From Otis tarda (lineage: Eukaryota > Chordata > Aves > Otidiformes > Otididae), in contig CM048553.1 in assembly GCA_026413225.1 (NCBI GenBank), positions 48,834,001 through 48,898,000 on the forward strand: a stretch of DNA of 64,000 nucleotides, written 5' to 3'. Shown here one piece after another: positions 62,942 to 64,000 of this stretch. The position numbers and the translations under genes were made by a program. The stretch's first letter is position 1; each line of letters starts with the position of its first letter. The notes under the pieces are model-generated. The model worked only from the letters and a program-made list of their open reading frames with translations. It was not told where the DNA came from and did no database searches.

Positions 62942-64000
62942 ATGTCCCTCATAGTGAAATCGTGACTGCCCTGTGACATCAGAAATGAACCTGGCCCAGT
63001 AATCGCTCTGCAGTCCACAGTATGTTAATTATTCAGAGAGCTCAACCGACAGTACTGTACTACATAAGGCATTTCCTAAAAACACGCATCCTCCCAATCA
63101 TTCACTGAGAAATTCACTGTCCTGGATATAGCCTTTAAATTCCATCGTGGAGCAACATAAAAGAAATAATAAACTAAGGTTAGCAAAGAGGAAAAAAAGG
63201 CATTTCTTTTTTTCCCAAAAGACAGCTATATGTGCAACTCTTAAATTTGCTTACTCTCTCTCCTTTAGCTTTGAAATCAGCAGTCAAGAAGTTAGATGTG
63301 GAAGGAAGACAGAGTCGATTTTCTACAGAAAACCTAGATATACTTTCTGAAAGGAAGAAAGATCAAAACTTGTAACCCTGATTATTGAGAGAAGTACTAA
63401 TGTGTCTACCACCTGGGGCCTTTAAACCAAGCCTTGGTGGTTTCCGAAGGGAAATGCCGAGGACTGCTCACTGCAGCATGCGCCAAAGTGCAGGAATCAC
63501 TTGCTGCATTATGCAGTAAGCCACAGTAAGCAATTGCTGGCTCATAAAAATAAGATCATGAGCCATGCTAGCTCAAATAAAAGGTTCACCTAGCCTCTTT
63601 CTCTGTCTCTGGTCATTGGGAGATGCTAGGGAAGAGATGAAGAGATGACAGGAAAGGTGCAAGTGTGGAGTGACCCTGACTTCAACACACTCTGCACTTG
63701 CCAGCTCAGGACTCTGTGTTTGAAATTACAACAGATCATCCTCAAAGGACACTCTTGGACGGACTCATCTTCCATAAATTTGACTATATCTAACCTAAAT
63801 CTAGGCATACGTTTGGCCTCCTCTAAGGTCTCTGGTGATAGACCCCACAGCTACATGCCACACAGATACATTTGTGACTCATGCTCCCAGTGGTATCGTG
63901 ATCATCTAATCTACATTAAAATTAGCTATGAGATTTCTGATTTTTAAACATTAATTTAATTATTGGAAAGTAATCAGTATGTAAGAAATCAAGAGCAAAA

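Larger units (their letters stand above)
55758..64000 (-). other. MYRIP: Part of an upstream MYRIP intron
   Basis: The exon with the Cys-rich zinc-binding half of the Rab-binding domain should come next upstream, but I could not find its CxxC-rich peptide here, so the intron probably extends past the window. It contains a C11 run, a short palindrome near 62922 and an unexplained pair of overlapping open frames at 57657-58002 minus. No interspersed repeat family was recognised. Confidence 0.65.

Noticed and set aside
55758-64000. Search for the MYRIP zinc-finger and start exons
   Set aside because: No CxxC-rich peptide or MYRIP start peptide with splice signals was found on the minus strand, so these exons are taken to lie outside the window.
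1-64000. CRISPR arrays, operons, tRNA or rRNA genes
   Set aside because: No regularly spaced repeats, no tRNA cloverleaf or rRNA signature, and all evidence points to an animal nuclear gene.
1-64000. Assignment of the gene to MLPH (melanophilin) instead of MYRIP
   Set aside because: The AKAP helix, SAYDEMGSDSE, HGELDVNFNP, TIDTSRQQ and SAVMY segments are MYRIP-specific; only the Rab-binding and ISDIESRI blocks are shared.

Overview
This is vertebrate nuclear DNA, almost certainly from a bird. It is AT-rich, has long introns with GT-AG splice sites, and contains several 5'-truncated CR1 LINEs that end in the TTCTATGATTCTAT-type 3' tail. It also holds a solo LTR whose ends (TGTTGTGGTTTAACCCC... 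/ ...CCAGGACA) look like a widespread avian ERVL-type LTR. There are no bacterial features. Recognised interspersed repeats are sparse (about 3 to 3.5 kb of 64 kb), which also fits a bird. Assignment to bird, perhaps a non-galliform one, rests on remembered repeat families and is inference.

The window is dominated by one gene on the minus strand, MYRIP (myosin VIIA and Rab interacting protein, also Slac2-c or exophilin-8). I assembled 14 consecutive coding exons by hand from short conserved peptides and canonical splice sites. They run from 55757 (middle of the N-terminal Rab-binding region) down to the TAA at 1376-1378. Together they give 2278 nt, about 758 codons, with intact reading frame and matching phase at every junction. 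The first exons (start codon and zinc-finger half of the Rab-binding domain) were not found up to 64000 and must lie upstream. The 3' UTR runs to about position 500, where an AATAAA lies on the minus strand.

Layout from right to left (direction of transcription): 55758-64000, part of an upstream intron; 50979-55757, five exons for the end of the Rab-binding region, an acidic linker, the helix that matches the PKA-anchoring segment, and the following linker; a 12.7 kb intron; exons at 38083-38260 and 33318-33958 (the large central myosin-binding region); an 8.8 kb intron with a solo LTR and a CR1; exon 24250-24489; a 14 kb intron with two CR1 copies; then the C-terminal exons between 10170 and 1376, which encode the conserved actin/exocyst-binding tail.

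The encoded protein links Rab27a-bearing melanosomes and secretory granules to myosin VIIa/Va and actin, and anchors PKA near the exocyst. These roles come from knowledge of the mammalian protein. The observations most worth a second look are a 40-bp tandem duplication that copies the splice donor of the first exon in the window, a possible cryptic exon at about 43409-43517, a solo LTR with perfect 5-bp target duplications, an Arg-to-Cys change in the conserved RFKRFG motif, and a diverged repeat pair at 27.08/28.44 kb. I found no other protein-coding gene, RNA gene or CRISPR array.
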